A stretch of DNA of 64,000 bases from Rhodocollybia butyracea (taxonomy: Eukaryota > Basidiomycota > Agaricomycetes > Agaricales > Omphalotaceae): contig JADNRY010000002.1 of NCBI GenBank assembly GCA_015501585.1, forward strand, positions 1 to 64,000. The letters are read 5' to 3'. The notes beneath the pieces are model-generated. The model ran no database searches. It saw only the letters and a program-made list of their open reading frames with translations, and had not been told where the DNA came from. Each line of letters opens with the position of its first letter. Position 1 is the stretch's first letter. Positions 1 through 12,645 of this stretch are shown here, in pieces. The position numbers and the translations under genes were made by a program.

Positions 1-10
1 GTTACTTACC

Positions 11-787
11 CAAGCGGTAGCACAAGCGCAGAATGCTCATGCATTCCCAAGTAAGCCCTGATTTTCTATCGATGATGGTCTTTTGATGAGTATCAACAGC
101 GACAACCGAGCTGGCTCCTACAGCGAGTGCTGCTGCTGTAGCACTGAACGCGGGAATAACTATAGCGGCTAATGGAGAACTCATTTCGTCCTCTGTGGCG
201 GCTGCAGGTTCCGCTCCTTCCAGTTCTGGATCACCTGTAGGGTCTGGTTCTTCCAGTTCTGGATCTCCTGTAGGGTCCGGTTCTTCCAGTTCGGGATTGC
301 CAACAAATGGGGCAGGAAGTATTAGGATGCTTCGCAGTTTGGATGGATACATAGCGCTGGGTAGTTGTATAGGAAGCTGGGGGATGGTATTGGCTACGGT
401 GGCAGCTACATTCTTCACATAAATTAGGTTCCTCGAGCTATCTTGAATCGAGTGCTTCTGTCCATTACTTGTCGTAGAGAAACTTTTGCTTTCTTGAACT
501 GTGGTTGACGAAGGCAGTTTTATTACGCTCGGACGTTCGAGATGCGGAGGACACTTGACGGCTAATAAGTAGGGTAGGGTACCAGAACAGAGACATTTTT
601 CTGGCCCTCTTAATTGGCAAGAGGCCATCGGAGAGTTTAGGGAAAGGCTCATATCTGGTGAAGCAACCTCATCCGCTTTGGGACGATGCGTACCACGCAA
701 ACCTAAACATCTCCCAAGCCTCCCTCCCAGTCTGGTTGAGGTATTCTCAAATATCTTGGACAAACACATCATACAAGTTTCTCCCAT
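11..787 (-). CDS. Hypothetical protein with 11-residue repeats, cut by the window edge
   Basis: An open frame of about 259 codons runs to the left edge. It ends in a good splice donor (GTAAGT, minus strand, positions 5-10), so the gene probably continues outside the window. The middle holds tandem copies of an Asp/Glu/Pro-rich unit (core PELEEPDPTGD). This is followed by a hydrophobic Ala/Val-rich stretch that could be a membrane or amphipathic segment, then a charged tail. I recognise no family. The first part overlaps the opposite-strand hypothetical gene starting near 678, so the true start may be further in; a second methionine (MSLSL) is available. The call rests on ORF length, the in-frame repeat and the donor site. 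Confidence 0.4.
218..292. repeat. 33-bp minisatellite, about 2.3 copies
   Basis: Three successive copies of a TTCCAGTTCTGGAT-type unit recur every 33 bp. The period is a multiple of three, so both strands stay open; on the minus strand it encodes the PELEEPDPTGD repeat of the partial gene above. Confidence 0.8.
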
Positions 788-1740
788 TGACCAAAATTGT
801 CGACCAATTGTGTATGTGAACAGCGAGACCCCTTACAGGCTCGTGCTATCTGAGAGCGTAGTAGCTTCACTTCCAAGAGATATTCTCACTCAAGCTCCAC
901 CCGAAGAGGACCGAAACACTTCCACGTATGCCACCCTTCTCAAATACGTGAAGCGTGAACTCTTCGCTGCCACCCCGAGGGATCGCCTTCACAAGGTCGT
1001 ATTGGGACGCGTGTCAGTCGGGAAATTCTCCTGCCCATTTTCGGTCCGCGAGTGCTATGATCACCAAGCACTCAGCATGTATGACCAAGCTGCCCATGAT
1101 GCACGACGAATGGGTTGGCTTGTGCAGGAGCCCGTCAATGATATCCAACTCTCATTGCGACTACCCACACAGTGGCATTATGAATATTTGGCGGCCCTCA
1201 TTAGACCAAAAGAAATCCCTGATGAGGCTCGAACAATCTCATTCGATGACTTCTTGGTCGAGGTGATTGCCAGATTCAGCGCTATCCGTGAAGACGGCGT
1301 ACAGAGCACAACAATTGACCGAGGCCTTTTACAGCCAGGAGTTTGCGCGCGCTACCGCTGAATATGCCTGCTCCTACTTCCTATTACCACAGATTTCAAC
1401 GGAAATGAAAGATGGGCTTGGGGAGGGGCGGGTTGGCTATATGTGCATGGCCAGACTTTGGCTTATCGAGTTGATGCGTGATGGGAGCAAACGAGCCGAC
1501 CACATCAACCGATTTAAAGAGGATGGTGCTTATCATCGAAAATGGAGCGATCCGTGGAAATGGCGTGTGGTAGATTTTTATTTTAGCACCCAGTCCCACA
1601 GTAACAACCCCCCCGATAAAGCCTTGGAGGAGCCCAACTACCGTGCGGTCGTTCTTTTTCTGAACCTCGATGAAACTGTCCAGGTTGCAATACAGGGGCA
1701 TGGTATGGCAGACCCGGCTTCATTTCGTTTGGTTCACTAG
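678..1740 (+). CDS. Hypothetical protein, apparently frameshifted near 1300
   Basis: Two consecutive plus-strand frames look like one protein of about 350 residues. The first runs 678-1361. The second (from about 1290 to the TAG at 1738-1740) has ordinary globular composition, rich in aromatic and charged residues (for example AFYSQEFARATAEY). The switch lies between about 1285 and 1340. No GT-AG pair of realistic length fits there, so a 1-bp indel is more likely than an intron. I recognise no domain. The first 110 bp overlap an open frame on the other strand. It could be a decayed host gene or a small gene with an error. Confidence 0.35.
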
Positions 1741-2812
1741 TTTTTTTTAAATGATTTAGTTATGTAGGCTTTTTTTCAGTTGTATGCAGTTGTATTAGAT
1801 TCGGTTACAACAGACACTCAGTTAAGAGGGTCAACATTTGAAGAATGGAGGGGAGCCTGCTCCCAAACTCGAAAATCCGCCTCAAATTCAGCCCAGATGA
1901 TACCTTGGGGTGGAGCCTAATTAAACGTTTGTATTCCCGAGCCTGAGGGGAAAGGGGGAATGGAGGAGTCCGGGCTTACAGGCTATGATCAGATCCCTGT
2001 GTAGATCTTGAGATGAAAAGCCCGCCTCGAGAGGAACGAAATGTGTTACAGTAAGCCAGGCGGACGAGAAGGTAATGTAATACTGAGGGTCACGGTCACA
2101 CCCTTGTGTTTTAGCACCTGACGCCGGCCCGGGCTTACGGCGACCGGTGTGACTGTGACCCTTTGTACCTTGTTTTCCACATATGTACGCTAACGAAAAA
2201 AACACCGGGACTTTTGGCCTTCAATTATGCCTTGTTTTGCGGAAGCACTCTTAAAATCTCGGCGGGGCTTTTAAGTTCTCCTCTGCCTGGCGAAATGCAA
2301 TTTGTGACAAATTTGAGCACAGAGCTAGGAGATTCCGTTGCTCTGGACCAGGTGAATTAATGATTATGATTTGGAAGATCGGAAGGACGTGGAGACGGCT
2401 CATAAGCCAATCATGCGACAAGAATAGAAGTGGACTTGCGATATGGACCAGACGTTCAATAACTTGACACCAACCTTTCCTGGATTTTTCCTGGAAGATA
2501 AAGTTCTGGAATCACCGAGCTAGTCAGAACCGTGCGTTTTGTACGATCGCTCCTGTTCTTTTCCCTCTAATATTCCAGACTGTTTAGGTGGAACAACTCA
2601 CCCGACGAAGTCCGAAAAACCTCTTATGTTTTAGACCTCGTCACTGCGCTGAAGATGTGCAACGCCAGCTCAAAAGTTAACAAGTAGAAGAGATAATATC
2701 CTCGGGAGTATTGGGCGGGTCCTCGATGTACGCTGTTTTTTTTAAAACAATAGCCTCAGTTCTTATCTGCTCAAAAGGACACCACGCGAATGGTTTTGCA
2801 GTATCATTCTAG
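1741..2812. other. Intergenic, no gene seen
   Basis: About 1.1 kb between two plus-strand genes. Only short frames of unconvincing composition are present. The far right end may hold a missed first exon of the MYND gene, because its first zinc ligands sit directly after a splice acceptor (TTCTAG, 2807-2812). Confidence 0.5.
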
Positions 2813-4137
2813 GTTTTTGCTTGACCTGTGATAAAGAGACGTCTCGCCGCTGCTCCCAATGTTCTGCCGACTTGTTTTGCTCCATAGAATGTCAAGAATT
2901 TCGGGGCTCTATCAGCGTCTTAGAGCACATCACCGACAAATGTACTGTACGGAGATTATCTGCACACAAGCTCTTTCTTTTCTGTCTACGGAATGAAATT
3001 CCAACCGATGGAGAGACCGAGGTGCTGTTCAGCTTCGACAAATTCTCACCCGTACTCGAAAAGACTTGTCTGTTACGGCTCTACATTTGGCTTTTTTGTG
3101 CTGGGGTGACCGTTGAACATATCTCTCAATGGTCATCAGAGAATAACCTCAGCGATAACATCCTCGCCGAATACGAAAACAACCCAGGGCTCTCCAAAAG
3201 TGACCTGTTTATTTGGTTCCAGAAAAGCTTGAATCGCTTTAATAGTGTTGTTTGCGAGGATCGGGAAGACCTCCCTGGGGTATATTTCGCCAAGTCCTGC
3301 CTTGAGCCAGCGGAACAAAATACAAACGTCAGCGACCTATACCCTGACTCAAAACGACGAGCATTTATATTTTATGCTCAAATGGTCAGTGGTGATCATG
3401 CTCCTTTTTGTCAATCCCCGGCCTGGTTTGATTTCGGGTTTGTGACATGTCGAAATTGCGAAGAAGAAACGATGGTTGGGGTTATGTATCAGACGCTGCT
3501 AGGGACTATAGTTCCACCAGAGATGAACCGCTTGCCAGTGGCAAAGTTTCCAACAGACTACGTCCTACCGGCGCGATGCACTTTTACTGATTTCTGGATG
3601 GCATTTCATAGTGGTGCGTTACCGGATCTCTTGAGACAGCATAACCTTGGATACCAGCTCGGACGCATTCGCCACCTCGCGGCCTTCCTTCAAGCACCCA
3701 CCATTCACACTACATCTTTTTCAAGCGGTAATAGTCCGGCACATCCTTCGGTATGGATGCTGAAAGTTCACCTTGAGCTTGGAAGTACTCAGCCCACTGG
3801 ATCGGTCCACGTTGATTACGGATTTATCAACTGTGGCGATCCTCGTCTTCGACTTGAGCTCTGCAAGATCTATCGAGAGGTCCTAAGACGAGCCGACCCA
3901 CTCGATCTTCACCAAGCTTGCCTCGAAAATAATCTCTGGCGATTTTGTGGTACTTACTGTCCAATCAGTCAATCGTTCGAAAGATACATGAAAAATATAT
4001 ATCCTTTGGAGAAGGATCATAGAGGAATATGGAGGCTTGCGGGAACGACCGTTGCTGATGCTACATTTTTCGGACTGCCAATGAATGGTAGGTTATTCAC
4101 TTCGACCTTGCCTGATGAGTCTCTCACTGTGAATTAG
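2813..4137 (+). CDS. MYND-type zinc-finger protein (5' exon not found)
   Basis: A continuous frame of about 440 codons ends with TAG at 4135-4137. Its start has the Cys/His spacing of a MYND finger: CLTC, then CSQC, then FCSIEC, then a His and Cys in HITDKC. The first CxxC lies directly behind a splice acceptor and no ATG precedes it, so the gene should begin in an upstream exon that I could not place. The rest (about 390 residues) has no motif I recognise; such MYND-plus-unknown proteins are common in agarics. MYND fingers usually bind proline-rich peptides, so a protein-interaction role is a family inference. The C-terminal part looks intact. Confidence 0.65.
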
Positions 4138-5279
4138 AGAAGCAGGCGGCCGTACTAAACGCAATTTGGGCTCGGGTGATATGTGGGTCTGAAACGTGTT
4201 TTTTTACTGAATCTCTTGATGAAAATCCACGTTCTCTGTTGGCTAAAACCGATTTCTTCCCGGCAGACCAATGAATGTAAACTTTGAATTCCGATGTATC
4301 CATATCATAGTGATGTAACAAAGTTGTAAGCAAGTAAATGCAACGAGAGGGGGAAGAAACCGGCAATGGTCGCATTGAGAAAGACCTGGTCATAGTGGAA
4401 CATCGGCGTAGGACTGCCTCTTGGGTCTAAACGAAGCAGAGCCTCGTTCCCTTGTCACCCTCCTCCCAAACTCCTGCGAAATGCTCTCTCTAACCTTTTT
4501 CGCGTATCGGTATCCGAGCTTCGTCTAACGTTTGTGAGATGGAATTTCGAAGTTCGAGGTTGTTTTCCAACGCCTAACAGCCAAACAATGTAAACCCTGT
4601 GGTTGGAAATTTGAGGAAATGCATGCCCCGAAGCCGTGTCGTTATCATCAACGGCAAACATGTGTCCGTTAGTAGTAAGTAGAGAAGACACAAATATTCG
4701 GTAGTGAGTGGTGGACCTGGAGGTAAATTCTTGTTCTACTACTCGGTAATTTCAACGAGCTGTAAAGATTCAAGACGAAGGACTGTGACTTACCTCGAAG
4801 CAGACCATCGCAGTGATATTGAATCCACTTTCTTCGCTATTTCTGCTGACTTTCCCAACAGTTTTCCGTAGAGTGAACTGAGGAGGCAGAAATTGCAAAT
4901 TCTGTCCCTGCACCATCCAGCGTAACAACGCGCCAAAACCTGAAATCGTGAGAGTAGGGGGTCAACATTCAACGACTGCCACTAAATCAAGTAACACGCA
5001 ATCGAGTGAGTGCAAGGTTCCATATATTTCCACTAGTACTGTGTATGAACGAAGTAATATTCTTTTAAAAACGTACTGGGTGATTCCAGAGCTTCACACT
5101 ACAACGATGTGAACGAGGTTCAAACCACCCTGCCCAATCCATCGCTCGCCCGTTTCCCGACCAAGGCCTGTATGTCCGCCATATCCCAGTTCGACGGCGG
5201 TTAAGAGTGTTCCGACCTAATCGAGCGAGAGAAAAAAACCCCAAGTCAGTAATCAGCAATCGAAAGACATTTTTTTAGT
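4138..5279. other. Intergenic or unresolved small minus-strand gene
   Basis: Several short minus-strand frames (for example 4790-4972 and 5065-5259) end at plausible splice signals such as GTAAGT near 4793. I could not join them into a convincing protein. This is either the downstream region of the Rap1-like gene or an unresolved small multi-exon gene. Confidence 0.3.
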
Positions 5280-6995
5280 CGCTACGCAGTCGTCGAGTTC
5301 CAGCTCTTCAGCGTATGTTCCACCTGTAAAAAATCCTGTCCATATCGCGCCCAGAACCTCTGTAAAACATCTTTCCTCCCGGGCGATGAAATCTGGGCGT
5401 ATACTTTTTTAAACTCGAAAGGCATGGGTATTTGCGCTGTTTGCGCTGCGGGAGGGTGGTCTGCGTCCTTGGGGTTCCGTGAAGAGTCTCCGTTTGGAGA
5501 CGGGGGATGGTCATCCGCGGCAGAAGATGTGGAAGATGTAGAAGATGTATCGCTGGCCGTCGGAGAAGGTGACCGAGCTTGTCGTATTTGTGGTTCCGGT
5601 GTGCGAGGCGGAATTGCTGCGTCGCGAGGAACCACATTCGAGACGCCGTTGGCGTTAATGACGGCAGCGTCATCGAGAGGTGAGTTATGAACGGGGATAG
5701 TAGGTTTCGACGCAACAGTATGCCCATCGTCTTCTCGTCCTATAGGTGAGTTATGAGCTGGTAGAGTCGAGATTGGCGTAACTATCTTCGAAGAGGCCTC
5801 TCCGTTAGATTCTGTCAACTCCTTCAGCGCCGCCGCCGCCTTTTGCAAACCACCCGATTTCTTCCACACCCGTAGTATCTGGTCGGCTGGAAGCTGGTAC
5901 TCAGCCATCATGCTCGTAACCATCATGTCGATTAGCTGGTGTTGATCAGAAGCCGAAAGCCAGGTGTCATTTGGACTAGATGAAAAGGGAGGGGAAACGT
6001 TATGCTCATCGGCACTGAGAGAACATTAGCGAGGATGCATGATAATAGTGAAGAACGCCTTACGGAGACGAATGAACAGGCATAGTAGTATCGTTTTCAT
6101 CACCCAGCTGGATACGACTCGCGTTGTTGTCTGGTTTGATTCCACCGCATGAGAAAGCCCTTCGGTACGAGGAGGGGCAGCGCGTTCAGGAGATGGACGA
6201 TTGCGGAAGTCACCGTTAGAGGTTTGAGATCTTTGAGACACCAAGGGTTGATCGAGATCTAGAATTGTGGATTCGGGAACTGGGGTAATCCAAGGCTTCT
6301 TCCATAGTGGCCGCCGCCTTGTCGGAGCATTAGCACGACTGGAGCCTTCACCCTTGTCAGAAGATATGGTCGGTTTGCGGTGGGATTTGGATGTGTCGAT
6401 CTGAACGAAACGTAGCTTGCTCACGATATTGAGGGCTTCAGCAGGGGTTAAAAGCGGAAAGGACTTGTCCTGGGTACCGGAAGGGCCAGCTGCTGTTTGA
6501 GAGGATGGAAGAGCTCTCTTCGTAGAGTTCGAACTCTGCTCCGCGTTGATTCTAGGTCGTTTCTCCTGCCTCGTATCTTCAGGCTCCAAATCCGCTTTGC
6601 GTTTCGAGTTTAGTAGGTGAGGCTCGGAAGATGTCAGCGCTGGTGCGGTCTCGACAAGCCGCGCCTTATTCTTGTGAAACCGAATCATACGTTCAAAGTC
6701 ATCGGATTTCCTCACGTAGCGATCTCTCCAGGACTGCCAAGGATGTCTAGAGGACCATGGCCACTGAGTTGGCTGTTGGGATGGTGAGAGTCTCAAAATT
6801 GAGAGAATCGATGGATGACAGCGCACATTGTCCACCAAGTCCCTATACAGCCGAGTTCCTTTCCTTCCAGCATCGAAATCGCTCAGATATTCCACAAGAT
6901 GCGCGTCGTCCCTTGAACTGAATAACTTTTTCGTGCTATTGCTAACAATTATTCCAGTGCCAGCAGCGATGTCTGTTATCGTACCTAAAGTTCAT
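5280..6995 (-). CDS. Rap1-like telomere protein with Myb domain
   Basis: The first exon (ATG 6993-6995) joins across a 43-bp intron (6942-6984) to a frame that gives a Myb-type module. Its telling segment is PWSSRHPWQSWRDRYV (about residue 55), the signature of the Rap1/TERF2IP Myb domain, preceded by a hydrophobic LVEYLSDF helix. The middle is Lys/Arg/Ser-rich and probably disordered. A probable intron at about 6125-6210 and another near 5930-6050 lead to a C-terminal exon (5282-5926) with a Ser/Pro/Thr-rich linker and a final helix-rich segment (PGRKDVLQRFWARYG). Family knowledge: Rap1 proteins act in shelterin-like complexes at telomeres. The Myb assignment is strong; the C-terminal exon joins are less certain. 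Confidence 0.7.
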
Positions 6996-8180
6996 TGTAA
7001 CGAGAAAAAGCAAACGAGTGATAGTTGTGGTTTGAGGGAACGAAAGAAGCAATGAGCAATAATCACGTTTCGTCATAGACACATGACGTCGACGTAACTC
7101 TCGAAGAAGATAGCCTTTTCTTCCTGTCTTATTCACTAGCGATCCACAAGTGCACAAGCAACGAGAAATGGAAGCGATCTCAATGATGCGTGTGGCGGCA
7201 CAGATGTTTGACGATGTTTAACCGAGTAATTCCGTTCGAGTTGTCCAGACGTCCAGGCTTCGTTGGTGCTCCTGAAGCTGTGACACTTTCTCTATGGCTT
7301 GCGAGAGCTTGCCTTTGGAGGAGCGACTTGAAATTATATAAACAAGAACTAATTTGCGTCGCCTCTCTCCGTCTCATCACTTAGCCTTACTACTACTAGT
7401 ACTCTTCGCCCTTCTGTTTGACTCTTCTTCTCTGCACTGCCGCTTCCTGCCTTACTCTCTCCCCATTCCCATCCCGTTCCCACCTCATCGTTGCCCACCA
7501 TCCGCTTCCAGCCGATTGTATTGCCTGTATTGCCTCTCTCTCTACCGCCCCCGTCCTCCCAGTCCTGCCACCTGCATATTCTACAAATAACACTTGCCCT
7601 CTTCATTCGTGCTTTCGGGTTATTACATACATGTTGGCGTATTTCTTCATTCCCTTTGGGGTATCCACGTATTTCTTTCGCGGATCGTACGCCCATGTAT
7701 CCCATCTGACTTTAGTCCGCTTCGGACATGCTGGCGTGATGTGTAATGTCGGAGACCGGGTCGCTGCAGTAAACTGTACAAGCTACTTACGGAGCGGCTC
7801 ACAAGATATCCCAAGTTCTTGCGTGACACTCGAGCCGGTGGAATATACATAATGGCCAGGTCCACCTGGTATCATTTCGTGTATTCACCGTGGAACTTCT
7901 GCAAACGTGATAGGCCTTCTGGAGCAAGTTCTTTTGCGTTCACTCAGTCTGTCATACTTGACAAATTGAGTTAGTCTCGAGCTCGAGAGTAGCATATACA
8001 CACCATGGTAGATATGTCTTGGGCCTTGTGTATGGGCTATTGTAGAGATACATCCCTTTCCTACTTTCTGTTGAGAACTTATTGTTCGAGTTCTCGATTG
8101 CTTTAACTTCTTTCTAGTACGAGAATCAACATGAGAATAAGTTGAAAAAAGCTCAAAAGCTCACCCTTGTCCGGTAGACA
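6996..8180. other. Intergenic, no gene seen
   Basis: This is the upstream region of the Rap1-like gene and the downstream region of the small proline-rich pseudogene. Stretches near 7400-7570 are CT-rich, which creates several overlapping open frames without protein-like composition. Confidence 0.5.
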
Positions 8181-8187
8181 TATCCTA

Positions 8188-8388
8188 TTAGCGTGCCGGG
8201 GTATCCCCAGTCCTCGTACGAACAGGAAGGGCAGGAGGTGGAAGGGTGAGAGGTGGGAGGGCTTCAACGTTGGTTAGCGTATCGGAGGGATCAGGCTTCT
8301 CAGTCTTCGTACGAATAGGAAGGGCGGGAGGAGGAATGGCCTTAACGCTGATGAGCAATGTTAGAAGTAGGAAAGAAGTAAAAATCAT
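8188..8388 (-). pseudogene. Secreted proline-rich protein, truncated paralogue
   Basis: The start encodes a signal peptide (MIFTSFLLLTLLISVKA) almost identical to that of the plus-strand gene at 12646. A short Pro-rich segment follows with two copies of a PPPALPxRTxT unit. The paralogue's exon 1 ends TLIGYVY before its donor. Here the same sequence is present (8165-8200) but one base out of frame, so this copy stops at once (GDTPAR-stop). I could not find later exons. The 5' flanks of both copies share sequence (CTGGTGCAT and AGAGCTGGTCT-like blocks), so whole genes were duplicated in inverted orientation. Probably a pseudogene. Confidence 0.55.
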
Positions 8389-8561
8389 GTCAAGTAAATT
8401 CGAGAGACCAGCTCGTATGGAAGGTTAAATGCACCAGGCGATTTTTTAAACCAGGGTGTTCGAGTTGTCAGTCATCTGAGAGTAGCTCAGTAACGAATCC
8501 GATGGTAACTAATCACTGAATTCATAACTATTACATATTGTGTTCAATACGATATCCTATC

Positions 8562-9988
8562 TCAATTTCCTGCCTCGTCAGATCCATGTTCAACCAATTT
8601 GATGTCAAAAATCGTAGAAAACGAGTCAAAACTGACATTGCCTCCTAGAGTCTCATGATCATATGGCTGATCTGTCTGATAGCCCCCTGCGTGACTAGAC
8701 TGAGCAACGAGACCGAGTGTAAACGCGCGATGAATAGGTTTCATCCATTTCAAGAACACTTCGAAATCAGGTCGTGGAACCGGGTTAGGCTCGACGAAAA
8801 ATGACCTCTTCGTCTTAGCCATTGCAGGACCGCTAAGGGAGAACCAGTCTTTTATATATGAGAGATCTGCAGGACAAACGGTGCAGACTAAGACATAGTA
8901 TAGAGATTCAAGATCATGGCGGTATAGGTGGACAGGAGGGGGGATCTCGTTGAGAATGTCGATGGCCATGAATGGAGCTGTGCCTGTGCGTTGGTGAGAA
9001 CTTTGGGGGATTGCTGGACCAATGCGAACGGCATGATCAAAGTCGTTGAGAACACCGTACACTCTACCATTACTCCCGCGACGAAACATGATGTTCGCTA
9101 CACTCAGATCGCGATGAAGAACTTTTGCGTACTCGCACAACCATCGATAGCCTTAAAGTGTACATGAGAGGAAGTATGGCAAGAAAGACGGCACTACTCA
9201 CAGTTGAATACATCCCTGAAAACTATTTCAAGATCAGCAGGATCGGTGAGATCAGCCATGGGAAAGAGTTCAGCCATGACGACAATCCGAAGGACACGTT
9301 GCTCGTAAGCATCCTTGAGAAAAGCTTCCGGGCGTATCTGAGTCTGCGTGGATGGCAACTCTGTAGAGTACACTATCTCAGGGAGATGTTGTAATACCCA
9401 CTGCCAGTCTGTGCGGGAAGCAAGCTTACGAGCCTCGTCGAATAAATTCGACTCGGATAACCTGGTCTTTGCTGGTAGGGAGAGCTTGACGACACACGCA
9501 GAACCTTTTTTGCCCACAAGATGTCCCAAAGATGCAGCACGAACAACAACGAGGTGGGGCTTTCGAGATGAGTAGGGGCCAGAGATAATTTTGTTGTCAT
9601 TACGACAGAAACGGACATCGGTGTATCCTAGGCCATCAAGCAGAGCGTTAGCAAGAGTAGCAAATGGGGCATATAGATTGGGTTCGAGGCCGGTTGGGTG
9701 ATTCAAAGTCTCTAGCTTGTCAGCGATGGAACGAGATAGTGCCAGATCTTTCCAGATACATTGCCGCTGTGTTAACCACCCATCGCTGAAGCCACAAACT
9801 TGGCGCAGAAACTCGTCCAAAGAGATACGCTGGGCGTTGAAGACATCGAATTGCAGATATGCCTCATAATGCTTCTGGCTGTATCTGCCTTGGAAAGAAG
9901 AGTGGCTACTACTACCCTGATTGAGCGGCGTAGAGTGCGATTTTGCTGGCACTGGTGGTGGCGTCGAAGGTGATTTTATGGATGTCAT
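8562..9988 (-). CDS. FunK1-type fungal protein kinase
   Basis: Two exons joined across a 50-bp intron (9152-9201) give one protein of about 458 residues starting at ATG 9986-9988. The C-terminal half has the catalytic loop HRDLSVANIMF (near 9090-9119), an LNDFDHA segment in place of DFG, and the GTAPFMAIDIL block. This combination (HRDxSxxN, DFD, GTxPFMA) is typical of the fungal FunK1 kinase family. The N-terminal 260 residues contain the degenerate N-lobe, with a VVKLSLPAKT stretch that may hold the ATP-binding Lys. The family is expanded in mushroom-forming fungi; substrates are mostly unknown. The frame is complete with good codons, so I take it as functional. Confidence 0.85.
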
Positions 9989-12645
9989 AAAGAGTATTAA
10001 CTTTCATCGAACGTCCGCGTCAGTAAAGCGAGTTTCGAGAACGAGTACGGCTGTACATACCTTCTACGGAGTCACTGATTATTGCCTGCTGTGAGTGGTG
10101 CAGAACAAAGAGAGCCCACAGCAGGCATAGATATAAAGCACAAGCACAATTGACCCACGAAGTCAAACATCAAACATCAAGCCACACACGTGGTTCGCGA
10201 AGGCGCTTACTCGGAGTCGGACCGTTCTCGCTGTTCCTTGCAATTGATCATGACTGTTACGATTTTAATTTTTCACCTATTTTCACGCTGCGGTGGGGGC
10301 AGCTAACACTAGAAAAATACAGGACGAGAACGTAGCTGGAAACTATAGGCAACCGCCAAAAATTTTATCACTAGCTGCTGAGTGAATTAGAACGGACGTC
10401 GCCTGGTAAGATAATTTCTCTGTTCTGTTGCGGTCGTATAACCCTTTCCGTACAAAAAACAGCTACTCTGATGGTCGATATCCTTGCTGGATGCACAGAT
10501 GAAAGACTGCTGTTGAACGATGATCGATGTCGATGAAGAGCAATTGTAGACATTCAGTATCAACGCACCGTTGTCTAGGTTAAAATCACTCGAGCAATCA
10601 CTGTGTTTATTCTATGCTGATTTTGTATTCGGAGCGTTTTATTCGTATAGTTTTTAGGCAAGTGATAAAACAACTTTGAACTATCATCCATGATGGAAAT
10701 ACGCAGTACTTACTCATCAGACCACAGAGCTTCATAGTTTCATGCTGAAGGTATCGGAAGAAGTAGTACTAAAGCATGGCAGATCAGTAAACAAAGATTG
10801 AAAGGTACACCTTCAAGCTATCGCGCGCAGCGGAAAGAACACGGGTAAAAACTTAACGACTCACACAAAACTCCTAACTTCACTCTCTCTGCGACATTTA
10901 GCATTATTACCTTCTTTTCTTCACCATTGGGTGATGTGATATATGGCAAGGAATGATCGGCAGTCCGTCTTGCAAACACAACACGGTGTTTAAAGATACT
11001 AAACCTAGCAGGTAAGTCAGGAAGACTTGGAAGTCACACAGAGGCGTTCTCTACTATGACTACCCTCCCGCTGTCCTACACAAATCCCTAATTCTCTAGC
11101 ATTTGCCGAATCGGATTTGAGATACCCATATACAAACCATCCCTGCAATCCACGGTGTACATTATTTGTTAAAGATCTATGTGTCAAAATTCGCTCTATG
11201 GGGTGAAGTTGCTTCGATGGCTAGGCCAACCTTACACGCTGGATCATTCCTGTGTGATTGCACGTTCCCGCTCGTCTTGTGTTGAATCTACACTTGGAGA
11301 GCGTAACCTTTCCGTGCATGCGGCTCGGCAGTCTATCCTCGAGCCCATATCGTATGCTCTTATTCAATTCTGTGTTGTATAGGCGGATTCCATTCTCTCC
11401 ACGCTCTAAGTTTCTCTTGGGTTTTGGCCACGAGAAAACCATTTTTAGGAGAGACCCAGAATCCCTCTCACTTTTACCTTCCCTCTCAAGCCACCCTTTG
11501 GTTTCTGCGCCGTCACCTCACTATATGGAAATCTGCATCGACGTTACTTCCTTCCTTCTATGTACCTTACTTGTGTCAAACACTAGAGTACAAATTCCCG
11601 AACACAGGAACACGACGCGAGTATCAGAATTGACAGGAATGGATCCATTGCATTCGCATCTTACCTCCTTGTCCCCTTACGGAAGCTTGCAAACACCCGA
11701 GTATTCACGGTTATAGATGTTGAGCAGAATCCTTTTACATTTTAACTGCCTGATTAGACAAGTCAAACCAGTGGGGAAATCCCTCCCTTCACACTCCTTC
11801 ACACACTCCTTTACACCAAGCCAGCTGACCAGAGTGCCAAAAAAGAACGACTGACTTGAGTCGGTTGCCTGGCGCACTGTCTCGGCATCATTGAGCAAAC
11901 AAGTTTGTTTACAGCATCGAATCTCGGTGCTGGGCTAAGTACTCAGCTGCATTCAACTATAGTGGCTGCTAAAACTGATGTCAACCCCAAATCGGGAAGA
12001 TAGCTCCGAGCAGGCTGAAGCTTATTTTACGCTATGGATACAATGTTTAGAGATATATTATACTCAGCTATATAGTTTAAAGTAAATAAATCCATGTATA
12101 TACCGTGACAATGCTGCTGCTGTTTCAAAGCTGGTTTGATGAGGTTAAATGGGCCTTCCCGATTTGGAGGTGACATTAGTTTTAATGAATCTGATGGCTT
12201 TTTGGTCTGGGCCCATGCTACTCGTTCGCAACTGTGCTGAACATATCAGCATCCAGATAATCCGAGTCAAAGTACATATTTTCCTTTCCAGTAGAAGAGT
12301 GGGCAGCAACAGATTTCGGCATTTCGAGTGTAAGCACAATTTTTGATACGTTGAGCACGGAAGTTATAAATGAATGCACATGAAGGTTGCACGAATCACC
12401 GAGGTCCGAAACATAGATCAGTTAGAAGTTGCATGGTACTGTCCAGCTACCGTCCAACGCTGCACAGCGTCGGAAGCTGCTCGGAAATGGCTCTGGCAGT
12501 TCACAGGTTTTGCGGCCTGAGAAGCCTTGAAACTCTAGCTATAAAGGCTAACCATGCACCCAGATTGTTAAGAATCGCCTGGTGCATCTAACTTCCACAG
12601 AGAGCTGGTCTTTCTACTTACGTTCACCTTCAACTTCAATCAGAC
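9989..12645. other. Intergenic, 2.6 kb without a supported gene
   Basis: No frame longer than about 150 codons has protein-like composition, and I saw no conserved motif, terminal repeat or RNA gene. It holds the upstream region of the FunK1 kinase and, at its right end, the promoter of the secreted protein gene. Confidence 0.5.

Noticed and set aside
7354..7852. Overlapping Ser/Leu/Pro-rich frames on both strands
   Set aside because: Explained by CT-rich low-complexity DNA; no start context, introns or motif.
11179..11898. Frames up to 152 codons in the 10-12.6 kb gap
   Set aside because: Composition is not protein-like and frames on both strands overlap equally.
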